Shown here: positions 25,043 to 33,630 of the stretch, one piece after another
Numbering within the stretch: position 1 is the stretch's first letter
Layout of the letters: each line of letters opens with the position of its first letter
Assembly (NCBI RefSeq): GCF_001591965.1
Contig: NZ_BCVX01000009.1
Coordinates: forward strand, 163,917 to 227,916
Reading direction: 5' to 3'
DNA: 64,000 nucleotides
From: Lysinibacillus odysseyi 34hs-1 = NBRC 100172
Lineage (GTDB): Bacteria; Bacillota; Bacilli; Bacillales_A; Planococcaceae
Made by a program: the position numbers and the translations under genes
Notes under the pieces: generated by a model
The model's database searches: none
The model's input: the letters and a program-made list of their open reading frames with translations, nothing else
What the model was told of the DNA's origin: nothing

Positions 25043-25403
25043 GGGTTATACACATAACAGGTTCGGAACAAATGGAGAAAATCGCAAATAATAATGGTTT
25101 TGGAAGTGCAATTAGCAAACTAATTCGCCCTTCATTTTTTGCTGTTGCATCAATGTTTATATCCTTTAAGGAGTGTCTTTAACAAATCAATTTGCAACAT
25201 AATTAGCAAGACCACATAAATTTATGAGGTCTTGCTAATTTAATGCTAAAACTGTTGTGAATTGTTCACTTAATCCTCAATTGTTTTTTTTACGAAAGAT
25301 TACTTGTAAATTTATGTTGTTAAAAATTATAGATGTAACATCTTATTTTTAAACTAACGGGGCAATTTAACGAAAGTATGCATTGTTGAAAGGGGGAGCG
25401 GAA
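25043..25403. other. Intergenic region with palindromes
   Basis: About 360 bases. Holds a small hairpin AATTAG-CAAA-CTAATT (25110-25125) and the large palindrome at 25201-25240. Nothing else is recognised. Confidence 0.45.
25201..25240. terminator. 40-bp near-perfect palindrome, probable bidirectional terminator
   Basis: Arms of 13 bases (AATTAGCAAGACC and its complement) enclose CATAAATTTATG, itself palindromic, with one mismatch at each side. It lies 160 bases after the methyltransferase gene. It may be a terminator, or a protein-binding or cruciform-forming site. Confidence 0.5.
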
Positions 25404-25889
25404 ATGAAAAAAACAATTTTTCTTGTATGTTTGTTACTTTTAGTTATGTCACTTGCAGGTTGTTCACGTATCATCAACATGATTGAAGTTGATAAAGAGA
25501 AGATCGGTGCTGAATATACAGGGGTGGATGGATACGTAACTGGTGAAGACAATAACGGGACATGCGGTGAAGCTAGAAATTACGAAAGTAGTTTAAATGA
25601 AAACGTTTGGACAACTGAGTTTGATTACATGAACGGTACTGGTGTACAGGAATTTACTATTGAAACAGCCGATATTTTGAGAATAAATGGAAAATTTGAT
25701 AAAGGGGAAGTGTGGATTAAAATTACACAAGGGGATTTGTCCTTAAGTGAAATTCAAAAGGTGCAAGCCATAAATAACAAAGAAATGACTATTGATTTAT
25801 CCCAATGGCAGAATGGTGAAATTGTAGTATGGTTAGTCGTTGAAAAAGGCGAAGATGGATTAATACAAATCGAACATCTAGAAAATTAA
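25404..25889 (+). CDS. Lipoprotein of unknown function
   Basis: A 161-residue protein with a lipoprotein signal peptide, M-K-K followed by a hydrophobic run and the lipobox L-A-G-C with Cys20. The exported part is acidic, with two further cysteines not evident beyond T-C-G-E (about residue 60). It contains a beta-rich region N-G-T-G-V-Q-E-F-T-I, suggestive of a small beta-sandwich. The start is ATG 25404 with AGGGGGAG upstream. No family is recognised. It is monocistronic with a clear terminator. Confidence 0.7.
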   Translation: MKKTIFLVCLLLLVMSLAGCSRIINMIEVDKEKIGAEYTGVDGYVTGEDNNGTCGEARNYESSLNENVWTTEFDYMNGTGVQEFTIETADILRINGKFDKGEVWIKITQGDLSLSEIQKVQAINNKEMTIDLSQWQNGEIVVWLVVEKGEDGLIQIEHLEN

Positions 25890-25910
25890 GCACAAATTAG
25901 GCGAAAAAAC

Positions 25911-25937
25911 GCTCAGTTTAAAATACTGAGCATTTTT
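25911..25937 (+). terminator. Terminator of the lipoprotein gene
   Basis: Stem GCTCAGT / ACTGAGC, 7-base loop, then ATTTTT. Confidence 0.8.
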
Positions 25938-26069
25938 GGTTGCCATTTACAATGCTAACTTAATGTTGAATTGTATGCTAATTGGTTTGTTATTTACATT
26001 ACTTTAAATATATTTCTCCCCATCAATCGAACCCGTTATTATACACAGGCTACCTTGTTTAATTAATAT

Positions 26070-26108
26070 GAAAGGGATTGCCGCAGCAATCCCTTTCTCT
26101 TGTTTTTT
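26070..26108. terminator. Terminator below the ketopantoate-reductase-like gene
   Basis: A 12-base perfect stem GAAAGGGATTGC / GCAATCCCTTTC with a CGCA loop. The T-run is better on the plus strand (TCTTGTTTTTT). On the minus strand the tail is ATATTAATT. Confidence 0.65.
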
Positions 26109-27135
26109 AACTATTTAATAACTCTTCAAAGGCTTTTATATTAACATTGAAATCAGGAACAGTTTGAGAATCCTCGGCGGATTTCACTAATTTTACAACC
26201 AGATCATTAAAAGGTGTTGCAATGCCTGTACCTTCCGCCATTTTAGGGACAACTCCATTAATGTAGTCAATCTCAGTTTTACGGCCTTTTTCAAGATCCT
26301 GGAGCATACTTGCTTTTAGCAGCCGTGAAGGCTCCATAATTACACGTAATGTTTGAATCCGTTCAGGAACATCCTTTTGATCTTTTAACTCAAGGGAGGC
26401 GATATCAAATCCGATCATTTCAGCAAATTTGACACCATTTGCATGTCCGACCTTGATTGTCTCATCGGCGATATAAACGGCACTGCGGATACCGATTTCG
26501 CTGTCAAGAATGTCGCCGTATTCTCCGTTTAATGCTGCGGATAAACCACTGAACGCATTATTGATAAGCAGTTTTGACCATTTCGTTCCTACTAAATTGT
26601 CGGAAATATGTGTTCCTCCTACAAGGTCTAAAACCGATTTAATGCGCTGGATTCTTTCCGTCGTTTCCCCGTTTAATTCCCCAATTTGAAAAGCATACTT
26701 TTTAAATTGCGTATACTCGGTTGTAAGGCTGGATACGCCTGGTTCGATAAACGTAGCGCCGAATTCAACTGAGCCTGCAATAACCCGTTCTGCCCCTACA
26801 ATTGAAGCAACGTTTTTTTCGGGAATCCCATTTTGCAAGGAACAAACTACACTATCGTCCGTTAAAAATGGAAGTAACTCCTGAAGGATGGAGTCGTTAT
26901 ATAATTGTTTAGTTAGAAGTAAAACTAAATCGTATTTTCCTGACTTGTTTTCAGGGGTAATCGCTTTTACCTTTGCCTGAAAATCCGTTGTACCGACGAC
27001 TTTAGCACCTGTTTGATTTAAAGCCTCAACATGTGCCTCGTAAGTATCGATCAATTCGACATTCATTCCACCGGCAGCAAGATATGCTCCAACGATAGTT
27101 CCTAAAGAACCTGCTCCTAAAACGGCAATTCTCAT
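26107..27135 (-). CDS. Ketopantoate reductase family protein
   Basis: A 342-residue oxidoreductase with the NADP-binding N-terminus I-A-V-L-G-A-G-S-L-G-T-I-V-G (residues 3-16), L-L-L-T-K and S-L-Q-N-G-I motifs, and the C-terminal helical domain with K-W-x-K-L-L-I-N-N-A and a late K-T-E-I-D-Y-I-N-G. These are ApbA/PanE landmarks. It is longer than PanE and sits in an operon with acetoacetate decarboxylase, so it more likely reduces another 2-oxo acid or beta-keto compound than makes pantoate. It follows the decarboxylase gene by 13 bases. Confidence 0.8.
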   Translation of the reverse strand: MRIAVLGAGSLGTIVGAYLAAGGMNVELIDTYEAHVEALNQTGAKVVGTTDFQAKVKAITPENKSGKYDLVLLLTKQLYNDSILQELLPFLTDDSVVCSLQNGIPEKNVASIVGAERVIAGSVEFGATFIEPGVSSLTTEYTQFKKYAFQIGELNGETTERIQRIKSVLDLVGGTHISDNLVGTKWSKLLINNAFSGLSAALNGEYGDILDSEIGIRSAVYIADETIKVGHANGVKFAEMIGFDIASLELKDQKDVPERIQTLRVIMEPSRLLKASMLQDLEKGRKTEIDYINGVVPKMAEGTGIATPFNDLVVKLVKSAEDSQTVPDFNVNIKAFEELLNS

Positions 27136-27148
27136 GTTAAAATCCTCC

Positions 27149-27895
27149 TTATTTTTCCTCTAAATAGTTATATACAGGGTGCGCAGCATTTAACGTCAAA
27201 TCCGTAAGAATATGAGATGCTGAAACGACTTCCAGCACAGGCAGATCTGCTAGAGGTGCCAATGCATGCTCGAACAATTGAAGGCGGGCAGGACCTGTCC
27301 ATGCCCCTTTTACTTCAATATTAGTTATTTGTGTTCGGACTAAATCACAAATTCTTAATTCACCTGTATAATCAGTTGCAATTTTCATCATAAAAGTAGG
27401 GCGGCAAATTTCTTCTTTCGCTTTTTCCTTGTCCATTTCGATATGTTTATATCCCATCGTTGCAGTCGCCACACGAAGACTGCCATAATCCAATGTGCCA
27501 ACTAGGGCATCGGAATCTACATATAGCTTAGGCTCACCCATTTTTTTAGGGTAAGCGGTAAGTTCACGTCCGCTTGCAATTGCCGGGAAGTTATCTACAT
27601 ACATAGAGTGAACATAGTCTCCCTCTTCCCCGTTAAAACGCACAGGGATTACTTGTCCTGCCTCTGTATAAGCACCAAGCCCGGAAACATCGGGCATCCA
27701 CATCACCTCGAATTTAACGAGTGGTTCAGTAATTTCAAGAGGTTCCGGCACTGCCTCCCGTAAAGCTTTCTCGTCCGTTCGGTAAATAATGTTAAGATAT
27801 TCACGGTTAATAAATTTATAAGGCGGCATAGGATAAGCAGGTGCTGTTAATGGGGTAGTTAAATTTTTTGCTATGTTATTTATATCAATTTTCAT
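27149..27895 (-). CDS. adc: Acetoacetate decarboxylase
   Basis: A 248-residue ADC-family protein. The key segment R-E-L-T-A-Y-P-K-K-M-G-E-P-K-L carries the Schiff-base lysine (Lys117 or Lys118). Upstream are the usual M-P-P-Y and V-K-F-E-V-M-W-M-P-D. Known members convert acetoacetate to acetone and CO2. ADC-like relatives act on other beta-keto or oxo acids, so the exact substrate is open. It is the first gene of a two-gene minus-strand operon divergent from a LysR regulator. AAGGAAGG is near the start. Confidence 0.85.
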   Translation of the reverse strand: MKIDINNIAKNLTTPLTAPAYPMPPYKFINREYLNIIYRTDEKALREAVPEPLEITEPLVKFEVMWMPDVSGLGAYTEAGQVIPVRFNGEEGDYVHSMYVDNFPAIASGRELTAYPKKMGEPKLYVDSDALVGTLDYGSLRVATATMGYKHIEMDKEKAKEEICRPTFMMKIATDYTGELRICDLVRTQITNIEVKGAWTGPARLQLFEHALAPLADLPVLEVVSASHILTDLTLNAAHPVYNYLEEK

Positions 27896-28011
27896 AGAAT
27901 AACACCTTCCTTTATTTACTTAAGAATTTGCACTAATCACTTCGCTTGTTAGTCTGTCCTTTCCCCTGCGTCTTATGTGATTATTTTACAGCTGTATTTA
28001 CATTTAATCTA

Positions 28012-28031
28012 ATACATAATAAGGTATGTAT
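28012..28031. promoter_or_regulatory. Candidate LysR operator
   Basis: ATACATA, six bases, TATGTAT: a perfect 7-base inverted repeat in the 172-base region between adc and the LysR gene, about 37 bases before the LysR start codon. Confidence 0.5.
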
Positions 28032-28067
28032 ATATTTATCTAAATAAATAAGTGGGGTGGAGAATAA

Positions 28068-28955
28068 ATGGAATTGCTTCAGCTGAAATACTTTCAGACC
28101 GTTGCCTATACCGAGCACATTTCTAACGCAGCTAAACAATTGAATATTGCCCAGCCCTCTTTAAGTCTGACGATTAAAAGACTTGAGGATGAATTGGGGA
28201 CAGCTCTATTTGAAAGGAAAGGCAGAAATATTCAATTGAACTCGGCGGGAAATATCCTTTTGAAGCACGTAAATAGAATTTTTACGGAGATTGAAAATGC
28301 ACAAATGGAGATTCAATCGGAGAAACACCAAATTTCTAACACGATCAGAATATCCATTTCCAACCCGAGATTCCTTACAGGACTAATCAGCGGATATATT
28401 AACAGCTTTCCTCACTCAAAAATTCTTCAAGCAATCGGAGCTAAAAGCGAAATAATGGCAAGTTTAAAAAAAGGGGACATTGATTTAGGGATAGCCGGCC
28501 ATCCTATTCAGGATGAAGAGGTAGAGAGTTGTGTGCTTGTAAATGAAGATATCGTACTTGTCCTACCGTCGACCCACAGATTGACGGGGAAAACGGAAAT
28601 TTCATTAAGCCAAGTTGCCGACGAAGCATTTATTACGCTTGCTAATAATAAGGAGTATAGTGATTTTACAAACATGCTTTGTGAAAAGGCCGGCTTTACT
28701 CCGAATATTGCATTTGAAGTAGATTCTAATTTACTGGTTGAGATTATAAAGCTTGACCAGGGGGTAGCTTTGCTTCCTGTGTCGGTTTGCGAAAATTTAG
28801 GGGTAAATTATATAAAAGTTACGGATACTTCTGCTACATATCCGGTCAGCCTATCTTGGAACAAGCATAAATTATTATCTGATCCGGTAGAAAATTTCCG
28901 TGACTTTATTATTTCATACTATAAAGATAACAATGAAATGTTCAAGGCTAAATAA
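28068..28955 (+). CDS. LysR-family transcriptional regulator
   Basis: 295 residues. The N-terminal winged helix-turn-helix (L-K-Y-F-Q-T-V-A...N-A-A-K-Q-L-N-I-A-Q-P-S-L-S-L-T-I-K-R-L-E) is followed by an effector-binding domain with two alpha/beta lobes from about residue 90. It is most like the CynR/YvbU-type group. It diverges from adc and the ketopantoate-reductase-like gene and is the obvious candidate to activate them in response to a keto acid. GGGGTGGAG precedes its ATG. Confidence 0.85.
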   Translation: MELLQLKYFQTVAYTEHISNAAKQLNIAQPSLSLTIKRLEDELGTALFERKGRNIQLNSAGNILLKHVNRIFTEIENAQMEIQSEKHQISNTIRISISNPRFLTGLISGYINSFPHSKILQAIGAKSEIMASLKKGDIDLGIAGHPIQDEEVESCVLVNEDIVLVLPSTHRLTGKTEISLSQVADEAFITLANNKEYSDFTNMLCEKAGFTPNIAFEVDSNLLVEIIKLDQGVALLPVSVCENLGVNYIKVTDTSATYPVSLSWNKHKLLSDPVENFRDFIISYYKDNNEMFKAK

Positions 28956-29100
28956 AGGGATACCGTTGTTCGCTCATCATGTATCCAGCGTCATTGCCGA
29001 TTGTACAATAAAAAATTCTGGAAGGTACACAGGATTTTATCAGTCTTTCTGTAAAATAAACAAACTTTATTTTACAGGTTCAGTTTTTTTTAAACAAAGA

Positions 29101-29127
29101 GGAGCTCACTACAATACGGTGAGCTCC
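29101..29127 (-). terminator. Terminator of the MBL-fold hydrolase gene
   Basis: A perfect stem GGAGCTCAC / GTGAGCTCC with a 9-base loop. On the minus strand it is followed by TCTTTGTTT. It lies between convergent genes and may also stop the LysR transcript. Confidence 0.65.
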
Positions 29128-29146
29128 AATTGATCAGAGGGCATGG

Positions 29147-29905
29147 TTAAAATGAGTAGGTGTCGCCGTCATTTGGTACGAGGACCTTACTGGAGATTTC
29201 TTTTTCATTAATAAAGTTTCGTAATTCCTCGCGTGATAGTGTCCAGTGGTTAACGGCTTCCATATGGCTGGCAATAATTGTCGCGGTTGGTGCCGCTTTA
29301 TGCACTTCGTAAACATCTGCCACGCCCATCACGAGAGAGCCTCCCTCCAAAAATTGGTTGTCGCCGGCATTGACGACAATGATTTCAGGGTGGAATTGAC
29401 GAAGTGTTTCTTCTACGCCTTCATACCATACTGTATCACCCGCGATGTAAAGAGTCTTTTCACCTTCATGTTTAAATACTACGCCACATACGTCTCCGGC
29501 AATTTTTAAAATTTCTCCTCGGCCGTGTTCACCCTTCGTTTTGATTAGCCGGATGTTTTGCCAGGAAGTTTCTTCGGTTAATACCTCTACATTCGTAAAG
29601 CCGGCCTCTTTTATAACTTCTTCATCTTTGTCGTTTTGTACAAAGAGTTTAATATCCTTTGGGAGCGCTTCTTTTGCTGCCTCATCCCAATGGTCTAGGT
29701 GAAGGTGTGTCACTATGACTGCATCTACATCTATAATTTCTTCAATTGATTTTGGTAAGTCTACTAATGGGTTGTTTTGATCCTGACGTACAGAGTTTGG
29801 GAAAGGTGGGTATGTTCCTTTTTCTGCTAAAAATGGATCGACTAAAAATTTCTTGTCTGCATATTCTACAAGTAATGTCGCATTGCGGATTTGTTCAATT
29901 TTCAT
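29147..29905 (-). CDS. MBL-fold metal-dependent hydrolase
   Basis: A 252-residue metallo-beta-lactamase-fold protein. The metal motif T-H-L-H-L-D-H-W-D is at residues 66-74 (His67, His69, Asp71, His72). Further ligands are Asp in Y-I-A-G-D-T-V-W-Y and His in I-I-A-S-H-M-E-A. The short UlaG-like form lacks the extended loops of glyoxalases. It is probably a cytosolic hydrolase or lactonase of unknown substrate. The start is ATG 29905, with AAGGAG nine bases away, rather than the frame opening at 29935. It diverges from an Lrp-type regulator. Confidence 0.8.
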   Translation of the reverse strand: MKIEQIRNATLLVEYADKKFLVDPFLAEKGTYPPFPNSVRQDQNNPLVDLPKSIEEIIDVDAVIVTHLHLDHWDEAAKEALPKDIKLFVQNDKDEEVIKEAGFTNVEVLTEETSWQNIRLIKTKGEHGRGEILKIAGDVCGVVFKHEGEKTLYIAGDTVWYEGVEETLRQFHPEIIVVNAGDNQFLEGGSLVMGVADVYEVHKAAPTATIIASHMEAVNHWTLSREELRNFINEKEISSKVLVPNDGDTYSF

Positions 29906-30023
29906 AAGTAAAACTCCTTCTTTTGAAATGTACATTCAGTTTATAATATGGACGACTATGCTTTCCATAGAAGAAATCAAGTCTTTTTTGCGTTTGGCTT
30001 GATAAATGAAAGGATTTGATCGA

Positions 30024-30437
30024 ATGCTGGATTATACAGATAGGCTTATTCTGGGTGAACTTCGGAAAAACAGCCGTATCACAATGAAGGAACTGGGAGA
30101 GAAAGTTCATCTGACAGGACAAGCAGCTGCAGCCCGTGTCGCAAAATTAGAAGACAATGGAATTATTGAGGAGTACACAATTCGTGTAAACGGTCCAAAG
30201 CTGGGATTAAGTATTCATGCCTTTATAGAAATTAGGATGGAGAGTGCTGATCATCAGCCGTACATAGCATTTGTTCATACACAAAAACAGTATGTACTGA
30301 ACAATTATAAAATCAGTGGAGAAGGCTGCTATTTGTTGGAATGTAAGTTTCCTTCGAATGAAATGTTGACACAGTTTTTGGACTCGTTGAATAGATATGC
30401 TAATTACAAGCTCTCGATTGTTATTACAAAAAGCTGA
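30024..30437 (+). CDS. Lrp/AsnC-family transcriptional regulator
   Basis: 137 residues. The N-terminal helix-turn-helix (L-D-Y-T-D-R-L-I-L-G-E-L-R-K-N-S-R-I-T-M-K-E-L-G) is followed by an RAM ligand domain (about 60-135). ATG 30024 lies nine bases after AAGGA, and the in-frame ATG at 30006 has no site. It diverges from the MBL hydrolase gene across about 118 bases, so it likely regulates that gene as well as itself. The effector, usually an amino acid, is unknown. Confidence 0.85.
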   Translation: MLDYTDRLILGELRKNSRITMKELGEKVHLTGQAAAARVAKLEDNGIIEEYTIRVNGPKLGLSIHAFIEIRMESADHQPYIAFVHTQKQYVLNNYKISGEGCYLLECKFPSNEMLTQFLDSLNRYANYKLSIVITKS

Positions 30438-30518
30438 CATATCCTGCCGTGTATCGTTTCTTCCGTATAGCCGCCGCTGCAACGGAAAAACTACGGAAAA
30501 GGGAAAGGAGTGTTGAGG

Positions 30519-30656
30519 ATGAAGGATCAGCGACCACCGCATGAGCAGCTGACGACAAAGGATAACGGATTATCGTCAATGCAGGAAGTGATCTACCGGA
30601 AAGAGTTTAAACGGGCAGATCAGGCAGCAACGAAGAAAGAAAAGGGTAAAAAGTAA
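30519..30656 (+). CDS. YfhE-like small protein
   Basis: A 45-residue, very basic peptide with AAAGGAG eight bases before its ATG. The centre N-G-L-S-S-M-Q-E-V-I-Y-R-K-E-F-K-R-A-D follows the YfhE pattern (L-S-S-x-Q-E-V-x-Y-x-x-E-F-K-x-A-D) known from short Bacillus proteins of unknown role. The tail is K-K-E-K-G-K-K. A terminator follows directly. The family call is from memory of the motif. Confidence 0.65.
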   Translation: MKDQRPPHEQLTTKDNGLSSMQEVIYRKEFKRADQAATKKEKGKK

Positions 30657-30660
30657 TAGT

Positions 30661-30702
30661 AACGCCCACCGTAGGAGTTAGCTTTTCGGTGGGCGTTTTA
30701 AT
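30661..30702. terminator. Bidirectional terminator
   Basis: An 11-base perfect stem AACGCCCACCG / CGGTGGGCGTT with a 15-base loop, then TTAATTATT. It separates the yfhE-like gene (+) and the nucleoid-associated protein gene (-). Confidence 0.8.
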
Positions 30703-30716
30703 TATTTGCTTGGTCA

Positions 30717-31721
30717 CTATACTTCTTCCTGGAAATAAATTTTATAGAATTTTCGGTTTGTCGCTTCGTCATAGCCGACTTCAATCAGTTCTTCCACTTC
30801 CTCGATATCCCGCACGTTTACCTGAATTTCGATATTATCATCGAGCTTGATTTTCCGCTTGTATGTTTTTTCAACCTTGGCAATAGCGCTTTCTGAAATC
30901 ACGGTTTCATAAGGCTTTACCGTATTAACAATAATATCTTTCTGTACAGCATCGGCCTTTTCAAAGACGGATTCAATATAATCGTTCACCTGGAACTCTT
31001 CTTCGTTTCTAAAGTAATCAAGCGTTTTGTTGAGAAGACCAAGCTTTTCGGTATTCGAGAAACTCTCCTCTTTTAAAATGATCTTTTTGCATTCCGTCAA
31101 AGCAAGGTTCGTTTTATGATAATGCTCATCAGCAGCCTTGATCTTTAAAAAGCGCTCCTGCCAGTAGACAACATCTTCCTTCCGCTTTGTCTTGATAAAA
31201 ACGGCAGGCGGCTCATCCTGCCCCATGTCTACGATAACGGCCATATTGTTACTTTTCTTTACATTGATGCCGTCAATCCCGCTTACGGTCATTTTGTTTT
31301 GCACATTTTTTATATCAAGGAACATTTCCTTTTCATCAATTTTCACGATGGCCAACACTTTTTTTACTTCCGAGTGCCAGTAGCAGTTGTCAAAGCAGCC
31401 GATGAATAATTCGCCGGGCTTAATATTCGGATGCTGAGAAGTGCTGTGCAAATGAGTAGCGATATGCTTCGACTGCTCAAGAAAGCTGTCTGGCTGATCA
31501 AAAATGGACTTTACATATGTATACACTTCATTCAAGCCGATATCTGTTTCATGGAAGAATTCATATTGCTGCTCCATATCGAGCTTACCAAACGCTAATT
31601 GGGTAAAAGCGGCTTCCAGCAGAACATCCGGCTGGGACATAGCCTCTTCTCCCATTACGAGTGCGTCTCCTACATAATGGACAGCGTATTTTGTTACTTT
31701 GCTTTCGCTTACTTCAAGCAT
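30717..31721 (-). CDS. Nucleoid-associated protein (NdpA/YejK family)
   Basis: 334 residues with the NdpA/YejK pattern. The N-terminus contains K-Y-A-V-H-Y-V-G-D. The middle has F-I-G-C-F-D and I-V-K-I-D-E-K-E. A helical stretch around W-Q-E-R-F-L-K-I-K-A-A-D is followed by a C-terminal beta region ending Y-K-I-Y-F. Family members bind double-stranded DNA in the nucleoid, but their role in Firmicutes is not defined. ATG 31721 lies six bases after AAGGTG. A GTG nine bases upstream overlaps that site. It is monocistronic. Confidence 0.7.
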   Translation of the reverse strand: MLEVSESKVTKYAVHYVGDALVMGEEAMSQPDVLLEAAFTQLAFGKLDMEQQYEFFHETDIGLNEVYTYVKSIFDQPDSFLEQSKHIATHLHSTSQHPNIKPGELFIGCFDNCYWHSEVKKVLAIVKIDEKEMFLDIKNVQNKMTVSGIDGINVKKSNNMAVIVDMGQDEPPAVFIKTKRKEDVVYWQERFLKIKAADEHYHKTNLALTECKKIILKEESFSNTEKLGLLNKTLDYFRNEEEFQVNDYIESVFEKADAVQKDIIVNTVKPYETVISESAIAKVEKTYKRKIKLDDNIEIQVNVRDIEEVEELIEVGYDEATNRKFYKIYFQEEV

Positions 31722-32022
31722 GGATTTCACCTTCTACATAATAGTTATTGATAATCTACCTTATCATATACATCCCTGTATTTTCATCCATTTTCTAAAG
31801 CGAGCACCATTTTATAAGCTCAAAAAAATAAATACCTTCTTTTCACTTTTTAAAAGCCTGCCAATTGATTAAAAGGTATGTGATAAGAAGTAACATAATA
31901 GTAGAACAGTGGCGAATGAAAAAAATCATCTAACTTAAGCCCACATTGAATTTTTTTAGTTCTTTAGCTGTTTATAGATAATGAATTTTTAATCTAAAAA
32001 GTCTAAAAATTTAAAAAATGCC

Positions 32023-32050
32023 TTGCAAAAAACAAGGGTGTATGTAAAAT
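32023..32050 (+). promoter_or_regulatory. Probable promoter of amtB
   Basis: TTGCAA (32023-32028), 16 bases, TAAAAT (32045-32050), 72 bases before the start codon. Confidence 0.5.
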
Positions 32051-32064
32051 ATAAATATAAACAA

Positions 32065-32081
32065 TGTTACTTTTTATAACA
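32065..32081 (+). promoter_or_regulatory. TnrA/GlnR-type box before amtB
   Basis: TGTTACTTTTTATAACA agrees with the 17-bp consensus TGTNANAWWWTMTNACA at all fixed positions but one. It lies just downstream of the best promoter match, which would suit repression in nitrogen excess. If another promoter further down is used, activation by TnrA is equally possible. Confidence 0.75.
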
Positions 32082-32122
32082 TGAATTAAAAAGGAAAAGT
32101 AACATAAGGAAGGGGATTTTTA

Positions 32123-33421
32123 ATGGAAGAGGTAATGTATCTAATGAACAGTTTGTGGACACTGGTAGCAGCCGTTCTTGTTATTTTGATGATTGGCGGC
32201 TTCATCCTTTTGGAAGCAGGATCGACGAGGATGAAAAATGCAGGACATGTAGCAGGGAAGACGGTGTTTACGTTCGGATTGGCCTCCCTTGTTTTCTGGG
32301 CTGTAGGCTATGCTTTCATTTTTGGGGGTAACGCGAATTTCTTTACAGGTATGACAGATTTCTTCTATTCAGGCGAAAATACGGCAGACGGTTCGTTGGC
32401 AACGACAGTGTTCTTCGTTTTCCAATTAGCTTTTGCAGGTATCTCCGTAACTATCGCATTAGGCGGGTTTGCAGAGCGTGCAAAATTCTCGGCCTATGTG
32501 ATCTTCACCATTCTCTTCGGCATCATCGTTTATCCTATAATTGCACATTGGGTATGGGGCGGCGGCTGGCTGGCCGAGCACGGCAAACAGGATTTTGCGG
32601 GCTCAACAGTCGTTCATTTGACAGGTGCGATGGCAGCGCTAGCTGCAACGATTATCTTAAAACCACGTATCGGCAAATATAATAAAGACGGTTCAGCCAA
32701 TAATCTGGCAGGGCACAATCAAGTATATACAGCGTTGGCGGTATTGATTCTTTGGGTTGGCTGGTTCGGCTTTAACGCGGGGAGCACGGTATCAGTAGAC
32801 GGTTCATTCTTCGGATTTGTTGCATTGAATACTAATCTAGCAGCAGGTGCCGGAGCGGTGGCAGCTACATTGATCTCCTGGCTTGTTTTAGGGAAGCCGG
32901 ATATTCCAACAATTCTAAACGGAGCTTTAGCAGGACTTGTCGCGATAACGGCATCCTGTGCTTTTGTTGATGTATGGGCTTCTGTAGTCATAGGATTTGT
33001 AGCAGGCATAATTGTATTCTTCAGCAGTCGTTTCTTTGAAAAACGCAAAATTGACGATCCGATCTTCGCTTTATCTGTACATGGTACAGCGGGTATTTGG
33101 GGGACATTATCAAATGGTTTATTTGCCACACCTGAACTTGCGACGACCGGCCAGGCAGGATTATTTTATGGAGGTGGTCTTCACCAGTTATGGGTACAAT
33201 TCATGGGTGTAATCGTATGCGGTTTCTTCGCATTTGCTGTATCCTTCACGATTTTATGGGTGATGAAAAAAGTAATGGGCAGCATCCGGGTATCAGAAGA
33301 GGAGGAAATCATGGGCTTGGATATTAGTGAACATGGCAGCTACGGCTATCCAGAGCAAATGACGGCAGAAACGGTCCTAGCTGCTACAATCACTGAGCAA
33401 AGGGAAGTTCAGATTTACTGA
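32123..33421 (+). CDS. amtB: Ammonium transporter
   Basis: A 432-residue, 11-helix Amt protein. It opens with a short helix (W-T-L-V-A-A-V-L-V-I-L-M-I-G-G-F-I-L-L-E-A-G) and contains the pore twin histidines in Y-P-I-I-A-H-W-V-W-G and A-L-S-V-H-G-T-A-G-I-W-G. It conducts ammonium or ammonia through the cytoplasmic membrane. GGAAGGGG precedes the ATG. The PII gene (glnK/nrgB) that usually follows amtB in Bacillus is absent. A terminator comes next, then a DUF294 nucleotidyltransferase. Nitrogen control is supported by the upstream TnrA/GlnR-type box. Confidence 0.95.
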   Translation: MEEVMYLMNSLWTLVAAVLVILMIGGFILLEAGSTRMKNAGHVAGKTVFTFGLASLVFWAVGYAFIFGGNANFFTGMTDFFYSGENTADGSLATTVFFVFQLAFAGISVTIALGGFAERAKFSAYVIFTILFGIIVYPIIAHWVWGGGWLAEHGKQDFAGSTVVHLTGAMAALAATIILKPRIGKYNKDGSANNLAGHNQVYTALAVLILWVGWFGFNAGSTVSVDGSFFGFVALNTNLAAGAGAVAATLISWLVLGKPDIPTILNGALAGLVAITASCAFVDVWASVVIGFVAGIIVFFSSRFFEKRKIDDPIFALSVHGTAGIWGTLSNGLFATPELATTGQAGLFYGGGLHQLWVQFMGVIVCGFFAFAVSFTILWVMKKVMGSIRVSEEEEIMGLDISEHGSYGYPEQMTAETVLAATITEQREVQIY

Positions 33422-33541
33422 TTGGAAAAGGTAATGTCCAAGAAGGTGTTCTGATACACCTCCTTTGCGACGAAGAGAGTGACCTGTTGATATGGCCACT
33501 ACAGGAGCAATAGTTTATAACAGATATTTATAATGGAAAAA

Positions 33542-33583
33542 GGCTGTGTTAAAAGTTATTTTGATTTTTAATACAGCCCCTTT
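33542..33583 (+). terminator. Terminator of amtB
   Basis: Stem GGCTGTGTTAAAA / TTTTAATACAGCC (one mismatch), 11-base loop, then CCTTT. The tail is short. Confidence 0.6.
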
Positions 33584-33630
33584 AGCATTGTTTTTATAGT
33601 GAGAAAACTTGCGTGAAAGGACGTGAGCGG

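Larger units (their letters stand above)
31722..32122. other. Divergent upstream region of amtB
   Basis: About 400 bases, very AT-rich. Contains a promoter-like TTGCAA-N16-TAAAAT (32023-32050) and a TnrA/GlnR-type box (32065-32081). No small gene is seen. Confidence 0.5.
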
